Source: Synechococcus sp. PCC 6312 | GTDB taxonomy: Bacteria; Cyanobacteriota; Cyanobacteriia; Thermosynechococcales; Thermosynechococcaceae | Assembly: GCF_000316685.1 (NCBI RefSeq) | Contig: NC_019680.1 | Span: 3,419,407-3,483,406 of the forward strand | Reading direction: 5' to 3' | DNA: 64,000 nt | Shown here: positions 8,357-16,876 of the stretch, one piece after another | How the letters are laid out: the number at the start of each line of letters is the position of its first letter | Position numbering within the stretch: position 1 is the first letter of the stretch | Position numbers and translations under genes: made by a program | The notes under the pieces: model-generated | Databases searched by the model: none | What the model was told of the DNA's origin: nothing | What the model saw: the letters and a program-made list of their open reading frames with translations, nothing else

Positions 8357-9727
8357 CTAATAACCCGATAACGGACTATTCAGTGTCAAGGTCAAATCAG
8401 TATCTGGCGTAATCACAATCACATTTTCCTTAGCCGGATCAATCGCTCCCCCAATTGTAGCTCCGGCTCCAGCCCCAATAATGACTTTCTCTGGTGTGAT
8501 AGTCCGATCTCCAACAATGGCTGAAACACCTGTGGCCACTGCCGCCCCAATCAAGGTATCTCGAGCAATGGACGCAGCCGGTCGGCCCATATTGGTTTCA
8601 ACTGCGGCCCCAGCGGTGGTTCCAGTGAGGACTTTTAACGCTGTAATGGTTTGATTCCCCGCCAGGCCTGAGATACCCGCCGCAACGGCTGAACCAATAG
8701 CCGCATTCCGAAAGACATTCAAGACATTTGGATCTCGAGTGCTAGTCGTAGTGGCAACAATCCCAGAGGTCGCCGCAATTGGCATCATTTGGTTGTTAAC
8801 AGAAACACCACTGGAAACGAATTGGGAACCACCCTGAGCTGGTTGAATTTTGCCTGTGACTAAACTGCCAGCCGGAATCACAACCCGCCCATTCGTATCC
8901 GTCACATTACTGGTGGTGGTCAGAGCGATGTTGACCGATTCATTGGGTGCCAGGATAATCCGTTCAGCATCAGGATAACGGACAGAAATGCGCGTTCCTG
9001 CCGGGACAGAGGCCACGGGTTGAGGAGCTGAGGAACTACCGGCAATATATTGGGTCGGAATCAGAGCTTGGTTTCCAGAACGGGTAGCCTGACACAGAAA
9101 TGCCGCCACATCCCCCCGACTAGCTAAAAGATTTGGATCTAACTGTTGGACATTAGGGTAATTCACCACCAATTGCCGTTCTGTGGCTGCTGCAATCCCA
9201 GGCCGGGCATAACCGGGAATCGTATTAGCATCATAAAAGTAATTCAAAGTGGTATCAATATTTCCGGTGGGGCTATACCGTAAACCACTGGACAAAGCAA
9301 CTAAAACTTGGGCCCGAGGAATATTTTGATTAGGTTGAAAAACATTGCCCGGATAACCACTCATAAACCCTGTTTTTGTCGCAGTTTGAATCGCATTATA
9401 GCCCCAGAAACTGGCCGGAACATCGCCAAATTGGACGGCCGAACGGGTCGCTGGAGCCGAGGGAAAGGCTTTATTCAACATTGCTGCATATTCAGCCCGC
9501 GTCACAGAAGCATTGGGACGGAAGCTCCCATCGGGATAGCCACTAATAATGTTCCGTTGGGCTAAGTTATCAATGCAGGTCTGATTCCACAGGCCTTGGG
9601 TATCGTTAAACCGAGTCTGGGCCTGGGCTACTTGAGCATTAAAGACCATACCAAGGGGCACAACTAGAGAAGAAATGGGCAACATAGCCGCCATAAACCG
9701 AGCGGGCCAAACCTGATGACCAAGCAT
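8357..9727 (-). CDS. Secreted S-layer-homology (SLH) domain protein
   Basis: The 456-residue product begins with a hydrophobic signal segment ending near VAQAQ, consistent with export. Two clear SLH repeats follow: one with ISGYPDGSFRPNASVTRAEYAA and its lead-in, and one with FMSGYPGNVFQPNQNIPRAQ. A weaker third repeat extends to about residue 215. The C-terminal half has a beta-rich segment (RISVRYPDAERIIL onward) and two related Gly/Ala-rich blocks around IGSAVAAGISGLAGNQTIT and IGAAVATGVSAIVGDRTIT. SLH domains usually bind peptidoglycan or cell-wall polymer, so a cell-envelope role is likely; the specific function is unknown. Confidence 0.85.
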   Translation of the reverse strand: MLGHQVWPARFMAAMLPISSLVVPLGMVFNAQVAQAQTRFNDTQGLWNQTCIDNLAQRNIISGYPDGSFRPNASVTRAEYAAMLNKAFPSAPATRSAVQFGDVPASFWGYNAIQTATKTGFMSGYPGNVFQPNQNIPRAQVLVALSSGLRYSPTGNIDTTLNYFYDANTIPGYARPGIAAATERQLVVNYPNVQQLDPNLLASRGDVAAFLCQATRSGNQALIPTQYIAGSSSAPQPVASVPAGTRISVRYPDAERIILAPNESVNIALTTTSNVTDTNGRVVIPAGSLVTGKIQPAQGGSQFVSSGVSVNNQMMPIAATSGIVATTTSTRDPNVLNVFRNAAIGSAVAAGISGLAGNQTITALKVLTGTTAGAAVETNMGRPAASIARDTLIGAAVATGVSAIVGDRTITPEKVIIGAGAGATIGGAIDPAKENVIVITPDTDLTLTLNSPLSGY

Positions 9728-10037
9728 AATGAAACTCCTGAATAATAACTAAAGAAAACCGTGCTAATACATTGAATCAGTTATTAGCTTGGAGAAAACT
9801 GAACAGTCCAGAACACAACGTAATCAAACTGTATTGCTAAGGGCATTGGCAATGTTTATCAACTGTCTCCTTAGGCTTAGGGACGCAGCTAGAGCTAGCA
9901 AGTTCCCCATGTGGATTTCATATCTTTGAATTAAGTCACAAAATTGCCAAAATTTTCAGTTATAAACCCCTTCTGACTGATACAGATGATGATTTGTTCC
10001 AACATAAGCTCAAAATTGGCGATGGGAGAATCCAAAA
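9728..10037. other. Intergenic region, no gene seen
   Basis: This stretch lies between the SLH gene start and the end of the hydrolase gene, both on the minus strand. No plausible ORF or RNA was recognised. It must contain the SLH promoter; no clear -35/-10 pair was identified. Confidence 0.5.
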
Positions 10038-10715
10038 CTAGGAGTTTAAGACAGCAGCATCAATAATATCCACAACCGTCATCGGGTAAGAGAGCATTGG
10101 AAAATGGCCAGAATTAACCATCATTGTTTGAGCCTTCATCCGTTGGGCTAACTCTGCCTGTAATGGTGGGGGCATGGCCTGATCCGCTTGGGTAACAAGA
10201 TACCAACTAGGCTTATGGTGCCAGGCCGGTTGCTTGGCTTTAGCCGTGGTTAGGGGAGCAGCAGGTGGCGTTTGTGTGGCGTAGAGGAGGGCTTGTTGTT
10301 GATCCGATAAATCCTGAGCTAAGACCTCTTTAATACCCTGTGGGGAAATCCAAATAAATCCATCCTCTTCTTGAAAATGGGGGGAAGGTTGCCCATAACG
10401 GCTCATTAAATCCAGCATGGACTCGTCAATATCGGGAGCCAGGCCTGCTAAATAGACTAACCCGACAACTCGGGGATCAAGCCCGACTTCCGTAATCACA
10501 AACCCACCCCAGGAATGGCCAACCAAGATACAGGGTTGATTGAGACGATTTAAGACCCGTTGGGTAGCGGCGATATCATCTTGCAAAGATGTCAGGGGAT
10601 TTTGTACTGCCATGACCTCATAACCAGTCGAGCGCAAACGAGGAATTACTTCTCGATAACAGGAGGCATCTGCCCAAAAACCATGGACAAGAATAATGGT
10701 CTTAATCCGGCTCAC
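10038..10715 (-). CDS. Alpha/beta hydrolase
   Basis: This predicted soluble hydrolase has an oxyanion-hole segment ILVHGFWADASCY near the N-terminus, the nucleophile elbow GHSWGG, and a C-terminal catalytic His in NSGHFPML. That is the normal order for the fold. The substrate cannot be told; relatives include esterases and salicylate-esterase-like plant homologues. I chose the GTG at 10715 (VSRIKTIILVHG), which gives 225 residues, because GAGAGAGGAAAG lies just upstream. The longer frame to 10784 adds 23 residues unlike the family. The gene is divergent from asd. Confidence 0.85.
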   Translation of the reverse strand: MSRIKTIILVHGFWADASCYREVIPRLRSTGYEVMAVQNPLTSLQDDIAATQRVLNRLNQPCILVGHSWGGFVITEVGLDPRVVGLVYLAGLAPDIDESMLDLMSRYGQPSPHFQEEDGFIWISPQGIKEVLAQDLSDQQQALLYATQTPPAAPLTTAKAKQPAWHHKPSWYLVTQADQAMPPPLQAELAQRMKAQTMMVNSGHFPMLSYPMTVVDIIDAAVLNS

Positions 10716-10850
10716 GCTTCTTTCCTCTCTCCCACCTTGGGTATCCACAGAAATTTCTTGACTAGACAAGCCCACACGGCACAACCTACGATCAGGATCC
10801 GCCTATGGTGTCTTCTCGAGTGGGAACACAAACCATAGATTATTGTAGTT

Positions 10851-11894
10851 TTGAAGGATCAGGCTTTGGGCAGTCAGGGGTATCGGGTTGCGGTTTTAGG
10901 GGCCACGGGGGCAGTTGGGACAGAGCTTTTGCAGCTTTTAGAAGCACGGAACTTTCCCTTACAGGAGTTGCGGTTGTTGGCTTCAGAGCGGTCGGCGGGA
11001 CAAACCCTGGCTTTTCAAGGGGAAAACCTGACAATTCAGGCCGTGGGCCCTGATTCATTTGCGGGTATTGATCTCGTCTTAGCCTCGGCCGGCGGGAGTA
11101 TTTCCCAGAAATGGCTACCTGTCGCTGTCCAGGCCGGGGCGGTGTGTGTAGATAATTCCAGTGCCTTTCGGATGCAGCCTGATGTGCCGTTAGTTGTCCC
11201 AGAAGTGAATCCGGCTGATTTGGATCAGCATCAAGGTATTATTGCCAACCCCAACTGCACCACAATTCTGATGACCGTTGCCCTCTGGCCCCTGCATCAA
11301 GCTCAACCGATTCAACGGATTATTGCCGCCACCTATCAATCGGCCAGTGGAGCCGGAGCCAGAGCCATGGAGGAAGTTAGAGCACAGGCCCAGGCCATCT
11401 TGAACAACGAAACACCCCCCACCGCGGCCTTTCCCTATCCCCTGGCCTTTAATCTGTTTCCCCATAACACGCCAATTAATGCCGAGGGATATTGTCAGGA
11501 AGAAATGAAAATGGTCAATGAAACCCGGAAGATTTTCCACGCCCCAGAGTTACGCATCTCGGCCACCTGTGTGCGCGTTCCGGTCTTGCGGGCCCATTCG
11601 GAAACCTTGAACCTGGAGTTTGAGCAGCCCTTCCCCGTGACTCAAGCCCGTGAGTTAATCGCCCAGGCCCCAGGGATCAAACTGGTGGAAGATTGGGAGA
11701 ATAATTACTTCCCGATGCCCATAGATGCCACGGGTCAAGATGATGTCTTAGTCGGCCGGATTCGCCAAGATTTATCCCATCCCAACGGGTTAGAACTTTG
11801 GTTATGTGGAGATCAGATCCGCAAGGGAGCGGCCCTAAATGCGGTGCAAATTGCTGAGGCGTTGATTGAGCGGGGCCTGGTTAAAACTCCCTAA
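10851..11894 (+). CDS. asd: Aspartate-semialdehyde dehydrogenase
   Basis: The enzyme reduces L-aspartyl-4-phosphate to L-aspartate 4-semialdehyde with NADPH, the branch point to lysine/diaminopimelate, threonine and methionine. The 347-residue protein has the nucleotide-binding loop GATGAVGTELL at its N-terminus, the active-site cysteine in NPNCTTI (about residue 136), and a basic/His segment RVPVLRAHSE near residue 245. The start is TTG; no in-frame ATG lies ahead of the GATG motif. It ends three bases from the convergent Hsp70-like gene. Confidence 0.96.
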   Translation: MKDQALGSQGYRVAVLGATGAVGTELLQLLEARNFPLQELRLLASERSAGQTLAFQGENLTIQAVGPDSFAGIDLVLASAGGSISQKWLPVAVQAGAVCVDNSSAFRMQPDVPLVVPEVNPADLDQHQGIIANPNCTTILMTVALWPLHQAQPIQRIIAATYQSASGAGARAMEEVRAQAQAILNNETPPTAAFPYPLAFNLFPHNTPINAEGYCQEEMKMVNETRKIFHAPELRISATCVRVPVLRAHSETLNLEFEQPFPVTQARELIAQAPGIKLVEDWENNYFPMPIDATGQDDVLVGRIRQDLSHPNGLELWLCGDQIRKGAALNAVQIAEALIERGLVKTP

Positions 11895-11897
11895 CCT

Positions 11898-13481
11898 CTA
11901 GCGCAACGTGATGACCAACTGCTGATCCACCAAGCGAGTTTGGGTGAGTAAATCATCAATGGAAATGCGTAACTGCCGATGTTCATCTACGGAAAATAGC
12001 ACTTTGACCCGATCTGCACCCGGTTGACCCAGGGGATTCAGTTGGGCAATGGTTCGGCTACCTTCTCGATCATTTAAGGCCTGGACAGTGGGTTGATCTT
12101 TAATGGTGCGGGTAATCAGTTGTCCCCCCTCAAAGAAGATTTCTGTCCGCTCCTGGGTTTGGCCAAGTTCCCCCATAATCAGTTCCAGGCCGGGTTGATC
12201 GGATGTTGACGCGCCTAAGAGTAATTCAATGGGTTGATCCATCGGGTAGGATTGGCCGGGTTGAATAATCGGATGCCAGTTATGGGTTTGACGGCGATAA
12301 TCCCAATAGCGAATCCCATAGCCGTGGTAAAGAAAATCCTTAATCCCGCCCCCTTGATCGAGATATAAGGCTCCAGTGGCTACAGCCGTGAGGGGATGAT
12401 CCTCCGCAATTTTATCGGCTGGAAAATGCGACCGAATCCAGGCCTTGATGGCGGGCATTTGGCAGATTCCCCCAATTAAGATCACCCCTTCAATGTCCTT
12501 GGTTGTGATGCCTTGGTTGCGGGCCTGGTGCAGAACTTGGCTGAGGCAGTCATCGAGACGGTTAAAGAAGTTGTTTTTTTCTAAAATTGCCTCTAATTCC
12601 TGACGGGTTAGGGTCAAAATTTGCTCTTGGCCGGTATCGGGATGACGATAAAGATCCTCGGACTGGGCCTGGCTAGACAACTTGATTTTCATCCGTTCCC
12701 AAAGGCGTAATGTCCAAGGCGTGATGGGGAGGTCGTACCGATCTTGGAAATAGTCCCCCAACCACTGGTCAATATCACTCCCCCCCAATGTCCGTCCAGC
12801 CTTACTGATTACCTTGGCCATCTGGTTGCCCGTAGTTTCTTGGGCTGTGAGGATTTGTTGCCCCCACTTGAGGAGAAAGCCCCGTGATTCTGGTGGTGTT
12901 GGAGGTTGTCTGACAAGAGATAAATCTAAGGTTCCGCCGCCAAAGTCAACAACTAAGAGGGTTTCCGCATTTTCCAGGCCAGTTCCCAAAGCCGCAGCAG
13001 TTGGTTCATCCAATAACTTTACCTGTTCAACGGCTAGGGACTGGCAAATATCTGTTAACCAAAGACGATAGGCGGCAAAACTATCCACCGGCACCGTTAA
13101 GACCAAAGAGGTTAGGGCATCGGGATGGAGCTTAAGTAACTGTTCATAAAGACGCTGAATAAACCAAGTCCCAATCTGCTCAAACGAGAGGGAAACACCA
13201 TCAAGTTGCGGCAAAAATCCCTGAATTTCGGTGCCAATCCCCCGCTTAAAGTTCCGAAATAACCGCTGATTATTGTTTTGTTGTCGCTCTTTCAGGATCA
13301 CTTGTTGTCCAAGGATAAGTTCAGGAATTTCAGCATTGTCCACATAGAGCAAACTGGGAATTAAAGGGGATTCTAAACTCTCAGTCAATCCCGCCAGAAT
13401 CACAGGTTCCGGTTGCTGATGAATTGGGTTCCAGCGGGCAATGACCGTATTACTCGTCCCAAAATCAATGGCATAACTCAT
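11898..13481 (-). CDS. Hsp70-like (DnaK-family) ATPase
   Basis: The 527-residue protein has an Hsp70 nucleotide-binding domain: DFGTSNTVIA (phosphate 1), LLDEPTAAALG (connect 1), VVDFGGGTLDLSL (phosphate 2) and GVILIGGICQMPAI (adenosine motif). It is shorter than DnaK and lacks a normal substrate-binding and lid region. The last 150 residues look beta-rich, with no EEVD-type tail. It is probably a specialised Hsp70 relative, not the main chaperone. Its start overlaps the stop of the upstream glycosyltransferase by four bases (ATGA), implying coupled translation. Confidence 0.9.
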   Translation of the reverse strand: MSYAIDFGTSNTVIARWNPIHQQPEPVILAGLTESLESPLIPSLLYVDNAEIPELILGQQVILKERQQNNNQRLFRNFKRGIGTEIQGFLPQLDGVSLSFEQIGTWFIQRLYEQLLKLHPDALTSLVLTVPVDSFAAYRLWLTDICQSLAVEQVKLLDEPTAAALGTGLENAETLLVVDFGGGTLDLSLVRQPPTPPESRGFLLKWGQQILTAQETTGNQMAKVISKAGRTLGGSDIDQWLGDYFQDRYDLPITPWTLRLWERMKIKLSSQAQSEDLYRHPDTGQEQILTLTRQELEAILEKNNFFNRLDDCLSQVLHQARNQGITTKDIEGVILIGGICQMPAIKAWIRSHFPADKIAEDHPLTAVATGALYLDQGGGIKDFLYHGYGIRYWDYRRQTHNWHPIIQPGQSYPMDQPIELLLGASTSDQPGLELIMGELGQTQERTEIFFEGGQLITRTIKDQPTVQALNDREGSRTIAQLNPLGQPGADRVKVLFSVDEHRQLRISIDDLLTQTRLVDQQLVITLR

Positions 13482-14506
13482 GACTCTGACTCCGGGGCCT
13501 GGGGGGAACTGGGAAATTGTTGAGATTGTAATTGCTCCGGCTGATCGGATTGATGATATGGGCTGAAGGCAAAACCATAACTCTCGCGAATAATATACAG
13601 GGGCCGCCCCTTCACCTCAGCATAAATCCGGCCCAAATATTCACCCATAATCCCCAGAGTTAGTAACTGAATCCCGCCTAAAAACAAAATCGCCACCATC
13701 AATGAGGCATAGCCGGGAATATCTCGCCCATAGGTAATCGTTCGGAAGACTAAAATCCCAGCATAGATCAGAGCCAGGAGGGAAATAAAGAGACCCACAT
13801 AGAGCCAAATTTTTAAGGGTTTGACACTAAAGCCGACGATACCATCTAAGGCAAAATTCCACAGCCGCCAATAATTCCAGGAACTTTGGCCCCCTGTCCG
13901 GCCGGGTCGATCGTAGTAGATCACTGTTTGCCGAAAACCCACCCAACTAAACAGGCCCTTCATGAACCGATTACGCTCCGGGAGTTGTTTAAGAGCATTT
14001 ACGACCGCCCGATCTAATAACCGAAAATCTCCCGTATTGGCTGGAATCGGAGTGTCACTCAACCAGGCCATGACTCGATAAAACCCCTCTGCCGTTCGCC
14101 GCTTCAGCCAACTATCTTGAGCACGGGTACGCCGGGTCGCATACACCACATCGAACCCCTCTTGCCAACGGGAGAGCATCTCGGGGATTAACTCTGGCGG
14201 ATCTTGGAGGTCAGCATCCAGGGGAATTACAGCCCGGCCCCGACTATGATCAATACCCGCGGTTAAAGCGATTTCTTTGCCAAAGTTGCGGGAGAAGTTA
14301 ATGACTTTAATCCGAGGGTTTTGCTGATGCTGTTCTATGAGTTGGGGCAGGGTTTGGTCGCGGCTGCCATCATTGACACAAATCACTTCATAGTTTAGTT
14401 CAAGGGGAGCGAGGGTTGCGGCAATGCGAGTCAACAACTGGGTTAAATTAGCTGCTTCGTTATAGCAGGGAATGACAAGGGAAAGAACAGGGGTGTTGTC
14501 CGGCAT
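13478..14506 (-). CDS. Family 2 glycosyltransferase, DPM1/GtrB-like
   Basis: The enzyme probably transfers a sugar from a nucleotide donor to a polyprenyl-phosphate carrier at the inner face of the membrane. Visible are LSLVIPCYNEAANL at the N-terminus, VNDGSRDQT, the metal-binding region PLDADLQDPPELI, and two hydrophobic hairpin helices at the C-terminus (about residues 230-310). This is the bactoprenol-phosphate glucosyltransferase architecture. I chose the ATG at 14506 (MPDNTPVLS); GTG at 14518 and TTG at 14521 are possible. The downstream Hsp70-like gene overlaps by ATGA. Confidence 0.9.
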   Translation of the reverse strand: MPDNTPVLSLVIPCYNEAANLTQLLTRIAATLAPLELNYEVICVNDGSRDQTLPQLIEQHQQNPRIKVINFSRNFGKEIALTAGIDHSRGRAVIPLDADLQDPPELIPEMLSRWQEGFDVVYATRRTRAQDSWLKRRTAEGFYRVMAWLSDTPIPANTGDFRLLDRAVVNALKQLPERNRFMKGLFSWVGFRQTVIYYDRPGRTGGQSSWNYWRLWNFALDGIVGFSVKPLKIWLYVGLFISLLALIYAGILVFRTITYGRDIPGYASLMVAILFLGGIQLLTLGIMGEYLGRIYAEVKGRPLYIIRESYGFAFSPYHQSDQPEQLQSQQFPSSPQAPESES

Positions 14507-14540
14507 GGGAGAGATCACCAAAGCCTAATGATTTTGGCTA

Positions 14541-14819
14541 CTAACGCAAGATTGTTGAAGCGATGATTGTGGCAGTGGCAGTAACGATTAAACCAAAGGC
14601 TAAATTCACCACTTGTCCGGACGCTTTTTGATAGGTATCCACTCGGACATTGGTTAAGGTCAACTCTTGCTTGAGGGCATCTACATCTTGCTTTAAGCCA
14701 TCTACATCTTTTTTCAGACCGCTCACATCCTGCTTGAGGTTATCAACATCATCTTCAATCCGCTGGAGTTGGGATAAAACGGCCTGTTGAAAGTCTTGCT
14801 CAGTCATCATCTTGCCCAT
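14541..14819 (-). CDS. Small coiled-coil membrane-anchored protein
   Basis: The 92-residue product has a run of repeated seven-residue units (LKQDVSG, LKKDVDG, LKQDVDA, LKQELTL) at about residues 28-57, which predicts a coiled coil. A single hydrophobic segment at the C-terminus (NLAFGLIVTATATIIASTIL) looks like a membrane anchor. The layout recalls small DUF1640-like or bacterial coiled-coil tail-anchored proteins, but no family is assigned. It lies just upstream of the GT2/Hsp70-like pair on the same strand and could be co-transcribed. An ATG at 14810 or 14807 is an alternative start. Confidence 0.75.
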   Translation of the reverse strand: MGKMMTEQDFQQAVLSQLQRIEDDVDNLKQDVSGLKKDVDGLKQDVDALKQELTLTNVRVDTYQKASGQVVNLAFGLIVTATATIIASTILR

Positions 14820-15044
14820 CGTTTCTGATTGTTAGGAAAACCCTCCTTTATTATCATTCATTCCCCCAGGCCCCGATTAGGTTTACTTATGACCCCGATC
14901 AGAAAAAATCAGAGATTAACCCAAACCCAGGCCTGGCAATACTTCCAATCACTTTTTTCCTGAGGTGACGGACAACTACCCTGGTCAGAGCCGTTACATC
15001 TCGTTAGGATAGTAAATATTCCGTAACATTACTTAATACTCATC

Positions 15045-15857
15045 ATGTTTGGAACCACCACATTGACGGCTGACTGGGGCGAGCAACTGATCAATTCCGT
15101 CGCCACCCAGGCCATTACCCATCTATTTAGCGAGAGCGAGGCGGTCTCCGTGAGTGTGGGCTGTTTTCCGGCGGCAAAAATCTTACAGGGCAAGGTTGAC
15201 AGCTTCAAAATGCAGGGGCGGGGCCTGGTGATTCGGCGGCAATTTCCCGTTACTGAAATGTCCTTTGCGACCGATGCGGTGGCCATAGATTTAGGGGCAA
15301 TTTTCCAAGGCAAACTCCGGCTCCAACAACCCACCCAGGCCATTGCCGAGATCACCTTATCGGAAGCGGGCATTAACCAGGCCTTTCAAGCGGAACTGGT
15401 GCAAAATCGGCTTAGAAATATTCTCACCCCACAACTAGCGGCAATTTCCGGTGAAGAACCGGTCTCCTTTACCAATGTCCAAATCCAGTTGCTGCCCCAC
15501 AATCAAGTCAAGTTACAAGCCGAAGTCGAGTTGCCCTTTCATGGTCTTGTCCCGATTAAGGTGATCACCGCCCTGGCCATTGAACGGCGCACCCGGATTC
15601 AGTTTACCCAGGCCCAGTGGCTCGGACAGGACATTCCCCCAGCCCAACAACTGATTAGCCAACGCTTAACCGAGGCCTTTGTGGATCTCCTCAATGGAAT
15701 GGTTGATTTAGACCGCTTTGATCTTGATGGTGTGGTCTTGAAATTAAATCGCCTGATGACGGTGGGAGATCAACTGGTGCTGAGTGGCTATGCTGAAATT
15801 CGTCATTTTCCCGTCACAGGAGAGCAAACCCCGGCCTGGCAACCCATGGCAGCTTAA
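15045..15857 (+). CDS. DUF2993 family lipid-binding-like protein
   Basis: The 270-residue protein matches the DUF2993 (LmeA-like) family common in cyanobacteria. It has an N-terminal ITHLFSESEAVSVSVGCFPAAKIL segment, split by a LQGKVDSF motif, and a core with FPVTEMSFATDAVAIDLGA. Actinobacterial members bind phospholipid and act in envelope biogenesis; the cyanobacterial role is not settled. No signal peptide is evident. It starts with ATG and is convergent with the SWIM-domain gene, 17 bases away. Confidence 0.85.
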   Translation: MFGTTTLTADWGEQLINSVATQAITHLFSESEAVSVSVGCFPAAKILQGKVDSFKMQGRGLVIRRQFPVTEMSFATDAVAIDLGAIFQGKLRLQQPTQAIAEITLSEAGINQAFQAELVQNRLRNILTPQLAAISGEEPVSFTNVQIQLLPHNQVKLQAEVELPFHGLVPIKVITALAIERRTRIQFTQAQWLGQDIPPAQQLISQRLTEAFVDLLNGMVDLDRFDLDGVVLKLNRLMTVGDQLVLSGYAEIRHFPVTGEQTPAWQPMAA

Positions 15858-15874
15858 CTCTCCGATTAGAACGA

Positions 15875-16876
15875 TTACTTTTCCCCAGTTTCCAAATTGA
15901 GGACATAATGGCGCAGGGCCTGGTAAATTCCTTTGAGACCGCTCAGGGCCTCTTGCACATTCTGGAGATTACTATTGCCGGAACTACTTGTGGCTAGGGG
16001 AATTGGGCCTAATAAATTGAGGATTTGATCGCTCTCACTGCTTGGCTCAAGGTTAATCAGGGTCGGGTCGAGAGAAGCCGTGTAATCCCAGAAACAGCCC
16101 ATATCTGGTGGGGAGTAAAGGGCTTTGACCTCTGGTGGAGGGGGTTGAGTCTGAGTTGACTGGCCCTGCGGCTCCTCGGAATTGCGTAACAGCCGTAATT
16201 GCTGAGTAATGGCTGCCTTGGATTTGCCCCGGAGTTGAAACAAAATAAAGGGATCTCGGCCGAAGTGTTCCCCCAACAGGTAATACACTGCGCCAATGTG
16301 TTTGCAGGGATTAACAGGATCAGGGCAGTCACAATGACTATGAATATCAAACTTACTAAAGGGAAATAGACTGAGGCCGCTGCTGACAAAGGCAGATTCA
16401 ATAGTTTGGGGCATTTCTCCAGCCAAGAGTTTAGCGGCAAAGAGGGCCTGATCCGCCATCGCTTCAATCACAAACTGCCATTGCTCTTCCGTAAAGGGCT
16501 CCAAGGAAAGCTCAACGTTATAGGGGGCAGGAGCCGTACCTTGAACCTGGGCCAAAACCAGATTATTGTTGAACTCTAAATTAAGAACCCGCCCTTCCCG
16601 CACATAATTACGGGCCCGCTCCATCCGCCGCCGCCAGCCAAAGGATTCTAAAACATCGACCCAACGTTGACTCCACCATTCCCGACTTTCCAATTGCTCA
16701 GTATTTTGGGCTTTTTGGGGCAGGGGGGCAAAGGGTTCTGGGGAGAGACCTTCACGGCTAAGGGCCGGACTGGGGGTGATGGCTTGTAACTCTGGATTTT
16801 CGGCCTGTTCCTTGGCCCGTTTTTCCTTGAGGCTGGCTGCTTTCCGGGTGATCCGCAGAATGTCAGGTTGTTTCAT
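15875..16876 (-). CDS. SWIM zinc-finger protein
   Basis: The 333-residue protein holds a SWIM motif, CDCPDPVNPCKHIGAVYYLL, near residues 180-200. The CxC and CxH residues can bind zinc. The N-terminal third is charged and helical, and the C-terminal third is Pro/Gln/Ser-rich. SWIM proteins often accompany SNF2 helicases. Here the ATG overlaps the TGA of the upstream SNF2 gene by four bases, so the two are made together and probably work together on DNA or RNA-protein complexes. The exact role is unknown. Confidence 0.9.
   Translation of the reverse strand: MKQPDILRITRKAASLKEKRAKEQAENPELQAITPSPALSREGLSPEPFAPLPQKAQNTEQLESREWWSQRWVDVLESFGWRRRMERARNYVREGRVLNLEFNNNLVLAQVQGTAPAPYNVELSLEPFTEEQWQFVIEAMADQALFAAKLLAGEMPQTIESAFVSSGLSLFPFSKFDIHSHCDCPDPVNPCKHIGAVYYLLGEHFGRDPFILFQLRGKSKAAITQQLRLLRNSEEPQGQSTQTQPPPPEVKALYSPPDMGCFWDYTASLDPTLINLEPSSESDQILNLLGPIPLATSSSGNSNLQNVQEALSGLKGIYQALRHYVLNLETGEK

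Noticed and set aside
16057-16467. Minus-strand frame of 136 codons
   Set aside because: Shadow of the SWIM gene in another frame.
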